NCBI GenBank assembly: GCA_046351325.1
Contig: JAXLYR010000013.1
Span: 186,001-250,000 of the forward strand
Reading direction: 5' to 3'
DNA from: Xiheicaenibacterium sp046351325
GTDB lineage: Bacteria > Myxococcota_A > Polyangia > Polyangiales > Polyangiaceae
DNA: 64,000 nucleotides
The notes under the pieces are model-generated. The model did no database searches, was not told the origin of the DNA, and was given only the letters and a program-made list of their open reading frames with translations. The position numbers and the translations under genes were made by a program. How positions within the stretch are numbered: the first letter of the stretch is position 1; every line of letters starts with the position of its first letter. This document shows, piece by piece, positions 1-7,341 of the stretch.

Positions 1-189
1 GCCGAGGCCGCGTACCTCGCGGAGCGCGCCGTCGTGTTCTCGGCGCGCCCGGCGCGCATCACGCTCGATCACCGCGTGGAGCTGCCGCGCGAGCGCGACG
101 CGGCGACGCGCGCCAGCGCGGCGTTCGCGCGTGAGGCGGGTGAGCTCCAAAAGGGCCTCGAGGCCGGCGCGCGCGGGGAGGCCTCGTGA
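1..189 (+). CDS. ABC transporter ATP-binding protein, C-terminal fragment
   Basis: Only the last 62 codons are in the window. The frame opens with AEAAYLAERAVVFSARPARI, which matches the D-loop/H-loop end of SsuB/TauB/ThiZ-type ATPases, where the usual form is DEAAYLADRVVVLSARPGRI. The tail is a charged helix. The TGA stop overlaps the GTG start of the permease (GTGA), so the two are translationally coupled. The protein would energise import of the ligand bound by the lipoprotein encoded at 992. The substrate cannot be read from this fragment. Confidence 0.85.
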   Translation, partial: AEAAYLAERAVVFSARPARITLDHRVELPRERDAATRASAAFAREAGELQKGLEAGARGEAS

Positions 190-947
190 AGCGCGTCCTG
201 CCGCCGCTCGTCGCGCTCGTCCTCTTCCTCGGGGCTTGGGAGATCGCGGTGCGCGCGCTGGAGATAGGCGCTTATCTCCTGCCTCCACCCTCCGCGATCG
301 CCAAGGCTCTCTCCGCCGACGCTGCGACCTTGCGGCGTGCGCTCGTCACGACCGCGACGTCCACGTTGGTCGGCTTCGGGCTGAGCGCCGTCGTCGGCGT
401 CCTCGTGGGCGTCGTCCTCGCTTCGTCGCGGCTGCTCGAGCGCGCCGTCTATCCCTATGTCGTCTTCCTTCAGACGGTGCCCATCGTCGCGATCGCGCCG
501 GTGCTCGTCATTTGGTTCGGCCCCGGCCTGCGCGCAGCATCGCTCTCGGCGCTGATCGTGTCGGTGTTCCCGGTCATCGCGAACACGATCGCTGGCATCC
601 GCTCGGTCGATCCGGCGCTGCGCGACCTCTTCAAGCTCTACGGAGCGGGTCGGCTCGCGACGCTGCTCAAGCTCGAGCTCCCCGCCGCGCTCCCGAACAT
701 TTTTACGGGGCTTCGCGTCGCTGCGGGCCTCTCGGTGATCGGCACCATCGTCGGCGAGTTCGTCGCAGGCTTCGACGACGCGGACGCCGGATTGGGTATC
801 AAGATCCTCGCGGCCAATCGACAGCTGCGCACCGATCTCTTGTTCGCGGCTGTGGGGCTCGCGTCGATCCTGGGGCTCGGGCTCTTCCTCGTCGTTGGCG
901 TGATTGGGCAGCGGCTCCTCAGGCGCTGGCACGCGTCCGCGAAATAG
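186..947 (+). CDS. ABC transporter permease, SsuC/ThiX-like
   Basis: A 253-residue polytopic inner-membrane protein with about six hydrophobic segments, starting with a short cytoplasmic MKRVLPPL. The cytoplasmic EAA-loop region lies near residues 150-175 (ALRDLFKLYGAGRLATLLKL followed by ELPAALPNIFTGLR), which is typical of nitrate/sulfonate/taurine/pyrimidine permeases. GTG was chosen as start because it overlaps the ATPase stop. The gene sits between the ATPase and the substrate-binding lipoprotein and forms the channel of one importer. Substrate assignment is open: sulfonate, nitrate or a thiamine pyrimidine precursor are all possible. Confidence 0.88.
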   Translation: MKRVLPPLVALVLFLGAWEIAVRALEIGAYLLPPPSAIAKALSADAATLRRALVTTATSTLVGFGLSAVVGVLVGVVLASSRLLERAVYPYVVFLQTVPIVAIAPVLVIWFGPGLRAASLSALIVSVFPVIANTIAGIRSVDPALRDLFKLYGAGRLATLLKLELPAALPNIFTGLRVAAGLSVIGTIVGEFVAGFDDADAGLGIKILAANRQLRTDLLFAAVGLASILGLGLFLVVGVIGQRLLRRWHASAK

Positions 948-991
948 CAGACGATTCGCCGCGCTCGCTCCACCCCCCTCGAGGAGATCCC

Positions 992-1975
992 ATGATCCCG
1001 AATCGCCTGATCCCCAATGCTCCGCTCCGCGCGATCGTCGCGCTGCTCTTCCTGGCGGTGCTCGCGGCGTGTGGCAAATCGGGTCCCAAGACGAACGCTG
1101 ACGGCACCAAATCGGTGAAGCTCGCCCTCAACTGGGTGCCTGAGCCTGAGTTCGGCGGCTTCTATTCGGCGCGTGAGACTGGCGCTTACAGGAATGAAAA
1201 GCTCACGGTCGAGATCCAAGGCGGCGGCGCGGGCGTGCCCGTCCTGCAAATGGTCGCTTCGGGCAAGGCCGACTTCGGGATCGTCGGTGGTGACGAGGTC
1301 ATCACCGCGCGCGACAAGGGCGTCGACATCGTCGTCCTGTTCGCGACCTACCAGACCTCGCCACAAGGGATCATGGTGCACGAGGAGCGCGGCGCTGCGA
1401 CGCTCAAAGACGTGCTCGCGAGCGGCCAAATCGGCATGGAGCCGGGCCTGCCTTATGCCCAATTCCTGAAGAAGAAGTACGGTGAATTCGGCGCCAAGGT
1501 CGTCCCCTACGACGGCGGCGTAGCGCACTTCGTGGCCGACAAAGAGTACGCGCAGCAGTGCTACATCACGAGCGAACCCCTCGCGGCGCGCAAGCAGGGC
1601 GCGAAGCCCAAGGTCTTCCTCGTCGCTGACGAGGGCTATAACCCGTACGTCGGCGTCGTCATTACCAGCAAGTCCTTCGCGAAGGACAACCCCGAGATCG
1701 TGAAGGGGTTCGTGCGCGCGACGCGGGTCGGTTGGCGCGACTACCTCGCGGATCCGTCGGCCGCGAACGCGGCGATGGCGGCGATCAACACCTCGATGGA
1801 CATCGCGACCTTCAAAGCGGCCTCCGAGGCTCAGAAGATTCTCGTCACGGGCGGCGACGACAAGAACCTTGGCGTGATGACGAAGGACCGCTGGGAGACC
1901 CTCGCTACGCAGCTCCACGACATCGGCGTCGTGTCGAAGAAGGTCGACATCGACTTCCTCTACGAGGTCGACTGA
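992..1975 (+). CDS. THI5/NMT1-like substrate-binding lipoprotein of an ABC importer
   Basis: 327 residues. The start follows a good GAGGAG ribosome site (981-986). The signal peptide ends in a lipobox, LAVLAAC, so the protein should be anchored in a membrane on the outer face. The mature part begins VKLALNWVPEPEFGGFYSAR, the signature of the SsuA/THI5 (NMT1) periplasmic-binding fold, followed by GKADFGIVGGDEV, the usual ligand-pocket strand. It is the last gene of the three-gene importer operon. A 7-bp inverted repeat (1976-1982 with 1993-1999) lies just after the stop and could end transcription of this gene and of the convergent gene. Confidence 0.88.
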   Translation: MIPNRLIPNAPLRAIVALLFLAVLAACGKSGPKTNADGTKSVKLALNWVPEPEFGGFYSARETGAYRNEKLTVEIQGGGAGVPVLQMVASGKADFGIVGGDEVITARDKGVDIVVLFATYQTSPQGIMVHEERGAATLKDVLASGQIGMEPGLPYAQFLKKKYGEFGAKVVPYDGGVAHFVADKEYAQQCYITSEPLAARKQGAKPKVFLVADEGYNPYVGVVITSKSFAKDNPEIVKGFVRATRVGWRDYLADPSAANAAMAAINTSMDIATFKAASEAQKILVTGGDDKNLGVMTKDRWETLATQLHDIGVVSKKVDIDFLYEVD

Positions 1976-1990
1976 CCGCTCTCGACGATA

Positions 1991-2878
1991 TCAGAGCGGT
2001 ATGTACGCGCGCGCGGTGAGGCCCACGGTCCAGATGTTCGTGAGCGGCGGTTCGTTGTCTGCGCCTACAAGGAAGTAAGGGAACGAGAACGCGCCGAGCA
2101 GGTCGACGGTGGGTTTGTTGTCGATCGGGATGGTGCCGCCCGCGTGGAAGCCGAGCGGCATGAAGCAGTTCTGATCCACGTTGCCGCGGAAGGACGCGAC
2201 GCCAAAGCCGGTGTCGAGGCCGAGGAAGAACTCGTCCAAGACCCGAAAATCCAGCGTCGCGGGGATGCCTGGGCCGACGGCGGCGAGGAGCACCGGTGCT
2301 GACTCGCTCACGGCGGCTATGCCGATGTCGGCGCGCCCGCCGTCGGTGGGCAAGAACGCCGTGAAGAAGAGCCCCGTGCTCAGCCGAAGGATGTTGGGCG
2401 CACGCAGGAGCACCGGCATTCCCCACGTGAGGTGGATGTCGTCGTTGAACCCGGTCGCGCCGAACTCCACTCGGGCGCCGAGCTCTGCGACGTCCTCGTG
2501 GAAGAAGCGATAGGTCCCGCCGAGGCGGAACGTCCCGTAGTAGGTCTTGGTGTCGGACCCGAAGACCCCCGCATCGACGTCGACGATGAGCAGCGTGAAC
2601 GGCATGAGGTAGACCTCGAGGTCGTCCAAGACTCCAAACGACGCGCCGAGCGACATGCCGACCGCATTGGAGGAGATGATGTCGATCTCGAGGTGCGTGA
2701 CGTCGAACTGGAAGGTCGGCGCGAGCGTCATCGCGGGCAAGGTGAGCGGTCGATCGACGACCGACATGGGCAGGCCCTCGTGCTCGGGCTCGGCCTGCGC
2801 GACGCGGCCCGAGAACACCGAGAGTCCGGCGAAAACCAACGCAGACAGCGTGAAGCAGCGCGTGGCGGAACACCTCAT
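1991..2878 (-). CDS. Secreted beta-barrel-like protein, function unknown
   Basis: 295 residues from ATG at 2878. It has a clear signal peptide (MRCSATRCFTLSALVFAGLS to about SGRVAQA) and then a mature part of alternating hydrophobic strands (FGVLDDLEVYLMPFTLLIVD, TYYGTFRLGGTYRF, GMPVLLRAPNILRLSTGLFF) ending in an aromatic/aliphatic pattern (YIPL). This composition is usual for outer-membrane beta-barrels of delta-proteobacteria. I do not recognise the family. It is convergent with the ABC operon. A longer open frame upstream of 2878 is low-complexity Arg/Ala sequence and is not convincing. Confidence 0.75.
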   Translation of the reverse strand: MRCSATRCFTLSALVFAGLSVFSGRVAQAEPEHEGLPMSVVDRPLTLPAMTLAPTFQFDVTHLEIDIISSNAVGMSLGASFGVLDDLEVYLMPFTLLIVDVDAGVFGSDTKTYYGTFRLGGTYRFFHEDVAELGARVEFGATGFNDDIHLTWGMPVLLRAPNILRLSTGLFFTAFLPTDGGRADIGIAAVSESAPVLLAAVGPGIPATLDFRVLDEFFLGLDTGFGVASFRGNVDQNCFMPLGFHAGGTIPIDNKPTVDLLGAFSFPYFLVGADNEPPLTNIWTVGLTARAYIPL

Positions 2879-2945
2879 CGCCCCATGGTAATGAGCCCCA
2901 CTCGTCGAGCGGCGCGACGCGCACGAATCGGGCGGGAGCGTGCGG

Positions 2946-2959
2946 TTACAGAAATGTAG
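2946..2959. repeat. Dyad motif A variant (TTACA-N4-TGTAG)
   Basis: TTACAGAAATGTAG lies in the spacer between the LysR stop and the start of the beta-barrel-like gene. It differs from the window consensus TNACA-N4-TGTNA only in the last base. Confidence 0.5.
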
Positions 2960-2973
2960 GCGCTCCGGGCCTG

Positions 2974-3888
2974 TCAGCGCATCGCCCCCGGGACCGCGCG
3001 GAACGCCTGCACGAGGCGCTCGACCACGACGCGCACCGCGGCCCGCTGCCCCGCGTCGGGATCGGTTACGAGCCATGTAGGGCGCGCAGCGATCGACTCG
3101 AGCTCGAGCGCGCGGCTCAACCCTTCGACGCTCTCGCCCCAGGCCGTGGTGAGCGGGACGAGCCCGTGGTCGAGGAGCGCGGCCTCGACCAACGCGGGGA
3201 GGCTCGACGAACGCAGCGCGACGCGCGCGCCGCGCACCTTGGCGAGGAGCACGGCCTCGGGGAGGGCGGAGAGCTCACCGCTCGGGACGAGCAGATCGTG
3301 CCCGTCGAGCTCTGCGACCGAGCGGGGCACGCCGCGCGCCCGCAGGTAGCGCGCGGACGCATAGAGCGCGATCGGCCAGCGCCCGACCACCCGCACGACG
3401 AGGCGCGCGTCCTTGGTCGGCGTCACGCGGATCGCGAGATCGGCCTCGCCGCGACCGATGTCGACGGGGCGGTTGCCACCGAGGAGCTCGAGCTCGAGCG
3501 CCGGGTAGGTCGCCTTGAGCTCGAGCAGCCCGGCGCGCACGAGCCGCGGCGCCATGCCCTCGGTGGTCGCGATGCGCACGAGGCCCGTCACGTCGGATTG
3601 GGCCGCGACGCCAGCGCTCGCGAACGCGAGGACCTCGGCCTCGACGCGCTCGGCGTGTGGGCGGAGGCGCTCCGCGACGAACGACGGGCGGATCCCCTCG
3701 CGCGTGCGAACGAAGAGCGTCGCGCCGAGCGCGCGCTCGAGGCGCGTGATGCGACGGCTGAGCGTCGACTTGTCGAGGTCGAGCGCGCGCGCCGCAGCGA
3801 CCAAGCTGCTCGAGCGCACCACCGTGAGGAAGACCCGCGCATCGTCCCACGCGAGGGGTGGTCGATTCTTTACACCGCGGCGTTGCAT
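2974..3888 (-). CDS. LysR-family transcriptional regulator
   Basis: 304 residues. The N-terminal winged helix-turn-helix covers about residues 12-70: WDDARVFLTVVRSSSLVAAA, then ALDLDKSTLSRRITRLERAL, then GATLFVRTREG, the LysR DNA-binding signature. Residues 95-300 form the periplasmic-binding-like effector domain. The gene is divergent from a zinc-free oxidoreductase with only 36 bp between the two starts, so it probably controls that gene and itself from the shared spacer. The effector is not predictable. Confidence 0.92.
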   Translation of the reverse strand: MQRRGVKNRPPLAWDDARVFLTVVRSSSLVAAARALDLDKSTLSRRITRLERALGATLFVRTREGIRPSFVAERLRPHAERVEAEVLAFASAGVAAQSDVTGLVRIATTEGMAPRLVRAGLLELKATYPALELELLGGNRPVDIGRGEADLAIRVTPTKDARLVVRVVGRWPIALYASARYLRARGVPRSVAELDGHDLLVPSGELSALPEAVLLAKVRGARVALRSSSLPALVEAALLDHGLVPLTTAWGESVEGLSRALELESIAARPTWLVTDPDAGQRAAVRVVVERLVQAFRAVPGAMR

Positions 3889-3924
3889 GCGTTCGCCTTC
3901 CTACGACGGCGCGCGCTCCGCAAG

Positions 3925-4947
3925 ATGAGCCGCATGAAGACGCTGACCTACCGGGCGACGATGCTCACGAAGAAGGGTGGACCCGAGGTGCTCGAGAACG
4001 TGGAGCTTCCGATGCCGGAGCCAGGGCCGGGTGAGCTCCGCGTGCGCGTGCACGCGACGGGGGTCGGGTCGACCGACGTGACGATGCGCCGCGGCTATTA
4101 CCCCTACGCGCCGAAGCTGCCGTTCGCGCCCGGGTACGAATCGGTGGGGACGGTCGACGCAGTCGGCGCCGGCGTCTCGGGCTTCCGCGTCGGTGATCGG
4201 GTCGCGGCGCTCCTCGTCCACGGCGGCTACGCGACCCACGTCGTGCGCGCCGCGGCCGATTGGGTGCGCGTCCCCGACGGTCTCGACGACGCCGAGGTCG
4301 CCGCGCTCATCCTCAACTACGTGACGGCGTACCAAGCGATCCATCGCTCGGCTCGACTCCCGCGCGGCGGGACCGCGCTCGTGACCGCCGCGGCAGGCGG
4401 GGTGGGTCAGGCGCTCGTGCAGCTGCTCCGCTTGAACGGCACGCGCGTCATCGCGGCCGCGAGCCCGCGCAGCCACGCGCTCCTGCGAGAGCTCGGCGCC
4501 GAGCCCATCGAGGGACGCACGGGGCCCGTCGACATCGCGGCGCTCGCGCTCGCGCCAGGCGGGGTCGACGTGGCCTTCGACGGCGTCGGGGGCGCGCAGC
4601 TCAAGCAGTGCATCCGGGCGACGCGCCGCGGAGGTCAGATCGTCTGGTACGGCTTCATGGGGTCGAAGGGGTTCCTCGACGTCGGCCTCAGCTACTTCGA
4701 CCTCTTCGTGGGCGCGCGGCTGCGCGGTCGGCGCGGGGCCTTCTACGGTATAACGGCGTTATATCGAAAGGACCCGCGCCCGCTCCACGAGGATCTTCCC
4801 AAGCTGTTCGAGCTCCTCGCGGCGAAGAAGATCGCTCCACGGATCGCGTGCCGCCTGCCGCTCGATCAGGCGCGCGAGGCGAACGAGCGCATCGAGCGAG
4901 GCGGGCTCGACGGGAAGATCGTGCTGGTCGCGCCGAGCGTCGCCTGA
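3925..4947 (+). CDS. Zinc-free medium-chain NADPH:quinone-type oxidoreductase
   Basis: 340 residues from ATG at 3925 (ATGs at 3934 and 3961 are alternatives). The N-terminal GroES-like domain (GPEVLENVELPMPEPGPGEL) lacks the Cys/His set of zinc alcohol dehydrogenases. The nucleotide-binding motif is TAAAGGVGQALVQL near residue 155, with the later DVAFDGVGG signature of quinone/enoyl reductases. It likely reduces quinones or enals with NADPH in the cytoplasm. The divergent LysR gene is its probable regulator. The reading frame contains TATAACGGCGTTATA (4749-4763), which uses the rare codons ATA and TTA. Confidence 0.9.
   Translation: MSRMKTLTYRATMLTKKGGPEVLENVELPMPEPGPGELRVRVHATGVGSTDVTMRRGYYPYAPKLPFAPGYESVGTVDAVGAGVSGFRVGDRVAALLVHGGYATHVVRAAADWVRVPDGLDDAEVAALILNYVTAYQAIHRSARLPRGGTALVTAAAGGVGQALVQLLRLNGTRVIAAASPRSHALLRELGAEPIEGRTGPVDIAALALAPGGVDVAFDGVGGAQLKQCIRATRRGGQIVWYGFMGSKGFLDVGLSYFDLFVGARLRGRRGAFYGITALYRKDPRPLHEDLPKLFELLAAKKIAPRIACRLPLDQAREANERIERGGLDGKIVLVAPSVA
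4749..4763. repeat. Dyad motif B, TATAACG-G-CGTTATA
   Basis: A perfect 15-bp palindrome inside the oxidoreductase gene, read as GGT ATA ACG GCG TTA TAT. The same word with a different central base occurs at 49578 inside ygfK in a different reading frame. Confidence 0.6.
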
Positions 4948-4955
4948 AGTTTCGG

Positions 4956-4969
4956 TTACAGCGCTGTCA
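4956..4969. repeat. Dyad motif A, TTACAGCGCTGTCA
   Basis: Exact TNACA-N4-TGTNA copy filling the 19-bp spacer between two convergent genes (stops at 4947 and 4967). Confidence 0.6.
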
Positions 4970-5377
4970 ATTCGGCGCGTCGTCCGGGCGGTTCTCGAGG
5001 AAGTGTTTGCGCCGCTCGAGCTTCTTCCGGAGATGCTCGATCCGCACGCGGAGCGCGGTGCTGTCCTCGCCCTCGGCGTCCATCTGGTCGGCCTCGTCTT
5101 CGAGTTTGTCGATGTGCTCGGTGAGGTCGGTGACCGCCTGCTCCTCGCGCGCCCGCACCTCCTCGGGCGTGCCTCGCGCGCTCGCGGTGACCGTGCGCGG
5201 TGCGCGCGGGGCACGCGCCCTCGGCTTGCGCGGGGCAGCCGCCTCCGTGGTGGGGGCGTTCATCCTCGAGGGCGGTTGTGGCGCACGACGCGCGCGCATC
5301 ACCAGCCACGCCGCGTTGGCGGCGACCAGCACGCCCGCGATCGCGAGGAGGAGCCGGCGCCGGTTGCGCGAGGTCAT
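4967..5377 (-). CDS. Small membrane-anchored coiled-coil protein
   Basis: 136 residues. A positively charged N-terminus (MTSRNRR) is followed by one hydrophobic segment (LLLAIAGVLVAANAAWLVM, about residues 9-27). Next come a basic Pro/Ala linker (PRKPRARAPRAPRT) and a highly charged helical C-terminus (residues 70-130, heptad-like, EEQAVTDLTEHIDKLEDEAD). This predicts a type II membrane protein with a cytoplasmic or periplasmic coiled coil. I do not recognise a family. It is divergent from the small acidic protein gene at 5488. Confidence 0.65.
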   Translation of the reverse strand: MTSRNRRRLLLAIAGVLVAANAAWLVMRARRAPQPPSRMNAPTTEAAAPRKPRARAPRAPRTVTASARGTPEEVRAREEQAVTDLTEHIDKLEDEADQMDAEGEDSTALRVRIEHLRKKLERRKHFLENRPDDAPN

Positions 5378-5487
5378 GCTCGAGCCGGTATACCGCTCGC
5401 GCTTCGGTGGGTCGAGCGCGCGGCGTTCACCCGGGCCTTCGTGAGAGTCCTGTTGGCGACATCGGAGGATCGCACCATGCTCGCGGC

Positions 5488-5832
5488 ATGGGTTCGTTCT
5501 TTCAAAATGATCTCGAGTTCGAAATGGATCACGACGGGGCGTTGGTCGACGACCCCGAGGAGATCCAGCTCGACGTGGCTTACGACGATCTCAAGGTCGA
5601 GGGCGACAGCGCGGAGGCCGAGCTCGCGAGGCGCCTCTCGGTGCTGACGGAGGAGACGGTCGAGCCCGACGAGCTCTTCGATCTCGCGGTGCGCCGCCAG
5701 GGCAAGATCGTCGCGGCGCTCGTGCTCGCGGTGCAAGACGACGCCGTCGAGCTCGCGGGTGAGCGCGCGCGGGACGTGACCGACGAGGATCTCGCGGAGG
5801 CGATCGTCGCTGCCCTGCGTCGCGTGGGCTAG
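5488..5832 (+). CDS. Small acidic protein, function unknown
   Basis: 114 residues from ATG at 5488. No signal peptide or membrane segment. The sequence is acidic at the N-terminus (LEFEMDHDGALVDDPEE) and then alternates helix-forming stretches (EAELARRLSVLTEETVEPDE, ELFDLAVRRQGKIVAALVLA). The composition and codon pattern look genuine, but I recognise no domain. It is convergent with the large lipoprotein gene ending at 5839, seven bases away. Confidence 0.6.
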   Translation: MGSFFQNDLEFEMDHDGALVDDPEEIQLDVAYDDLKVEGDSAEAELARRLSVLTEETVEPDELFDLAVRRQGKIVAALVLAVQDDAVELAGERARDVTDEDLAEAIVAALRRVG

Positions 5833-5838
5833 CCCAGT

Positions 5839-7341
5839 CTACGGGTCGCCTTGCAGGGACCCGAACGGCGGCGTCGGAACGGCGTCGCCCGCGGCCTGCG
5901 CGTCGAGCCTGGTTTTACGCGCGTCGAGCTCGAGATCGTAGAAGGGGCTGAAGGTCCGATCGACGGTCGTTTGCACGAAGTTCGCGTTCTCGGTGTGGCA
6001 CTTCGGGCAGCCGACGCGCTCGATGCTGCGCGCGAGGTCGGGGTACGTTGCCAATATATTGGCGTCGATGCCATCGAGAGAGAGCTCCTCGGCCGGCGCG
6101 CTCGGCGGCACACGCGCGGACGCGCCGCGGAAGCGCTCGGGGATCTCGAGCGTGCGGCTCGCGAGGGCCTCGGCGTTCTCGTCGACGAAGCCGAGGAAGT
6201 CGTCGCGGAGCGCGCCCGGCGTGTTCAGGATGGGGATCGCGACAGTCTGAAAGAGGGCGGGGTTGTCGAGCTCGTCGGCGTTGCCGGTGGGCTTCCACTG
6301 GCGCCACTCCCACGGCGAGACCGTGAGCTCGACGCTCTCGGCGAGGAGGAACCGCTCGTGCACGAGGCCCTCGTCGAGGACGGCGCGGGCCGCGTCGAGG
6401 AACGCGTCGCCGTCGAGCGCGGAGAGGCGCGCCCAGCGACGCGCGGCGCCCATGCAGTGCACGCTGCCGTCGGGGGCGACGTCGTCCTCGCGCGGGGGCT
6501 GGCGAAACAAGAAGAGGACGTGCAGCGGTGAATAGATCGGGTGGGTCGACGCGAGCGAGACGCGGAGCTCGCCGCAGCCGCCGCCGCGCGGCCCGAGATC
6601 GAGCCGATTGTGAACGCCGGTTACTTTGAAGGGCAAATCATCGAGGGGCCAGCTCGAGGGGTCGACGCCGTAGGTCGTGGCGAGCTCGTCCATCAGCTGC
6701 GCGGGGCCGGCGCGCTCCGAGTGGCTCGTCGTAGCGAAGCGCCGCAACCACCGATCGAGGAGCACGCCACCTTGGCCGTCGTCGCTCGCCGCGGAGAGCA
6801 CGCGGCCGAGCCCGACCGCGGACTCGTCGTCGAGGAGCGCGGCGTCGGTCCACGCCAAGCTGCGCTCGCGGCGCACGGCCGGGGGCGGCGTGCCGCGCGC
6901 GGAGATCGTCACCGAGGTCACGCCTGCGCCGAGCGTGAGCGTGAGCGTTCCACCGTCGATCACGCGTGGACGAAACCATGCGCCGCCGTCCCAGCCCTCG
7001 GCGAGCGGGCCGGCGTCGGCGCCCGAGCTGTCCTTGAGCGTGGGCGCGACGGACGCGGGGCCGCGCACGTCGATCTCGAGCACGACGGGCGCGTCGCCGA
7101 CGTTGATGTCGACCTCCCGAGTTTCTCCGAGGTCGTCGAGCAGGAGCGTGCCCTCTTTGTCTTCGTCGACGAAGTCCGCGAGGTCGACGGCGACGGGGCC
7201 GTCGGGTGTGGGCTGCGTGCTCGAGTCGTCGGCGCACGAGGTGAGCGCGAGCATCACCGCGAGCGCAGCCGCTCGAAGCCTGCGCGGCCGAAGCCCACGT
7301 GGCCGGAGCCCACGTGACCGGGACCCAGGCGATTTACGCAA
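5839..7341 (-). CDS. Lipoprotein with one C-terminal CxxCH haem-binding motif
   Basis: 500 residues. The first usable start is TTG at 7341, which overlaps the preceding gene end. The N-terminal segment carries a tandem repeat (RGLRPRGLRPRRLR), a hydrophobic stretch and a lipobox (MLALTSC). The body has a beta-rich region and then WEWRQWKPTGNADELDNPAL. Near residue 445 there is CPKCH, a single c-type haem attachment site, in the context VGCPKCHTENANFVQ that is often seen in uncharacterised myxobacterial and planctomycete proteins. It could be an electron-transfer or sensor lipoprotein. It forms a pair with the LamG gene just upstream, whose stop overlaps its start. Confidence 0.72.
   Translation of the reverse strand: MRKSPGSRSRGLRPRGLRPRRLRAAALAVMLALTSCADDSSTQPTPDGPVAVDLADFVDEDKEGTLLLDDLGETREVDINVGDAPVVLEIDVRGPASVAPTLKDSSGADAGPLAEGWDGGAWFRPRVIDGGTLTLTLGAGVTSVTISARGTPPPAVRRERSLAWTDAALLDDESAVGLGRVLSAASDDGQGGVLLDRWLRRFATTSHSERAGPAQLMDELATTYGVDPSSWPLDDLPFKVTGVHNRLDLGPRGGGCGELRVSLASTHPIYSPLHVLFLFRQPPREDDVAPDGSVHCMGAARRWARLSALDGDAFLDAARAVLDEGLVHERFLLAESVELTVSPWEWRQWKPTGNADELDNPALFQTVAIPILNTPGALRDDFLGFVDENAEALASRTLEIPERFRGASARVPPSAPAEELSLDGIDANILATYPDLARSIERVGCPKCHTENANFVQTTVDRTFSPFYDLELDARKTRLDAQAAGDAVPTPPFGSLQGDP
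6050..6063. repeat. AT-rich palindrome GCCAATATATTGGC
   Basis: A perfect 14-bp palindrome inside the CxxCH lipoprotein gene. It is read as GCC AAT ATA TTG GCA and uses a rare ATA codon. A related TCCAATATTGGA palindrome lies at 35469-35480. Confidence 0.4.

Noticed and set aside
131..991. Upstream extension of the THI5/NMT1-like lipoprotein frame
   Set aside because: The extension overlaps the permease in another frame and lacks protein character; the signal peptide and ribosome site fix the start at 992.
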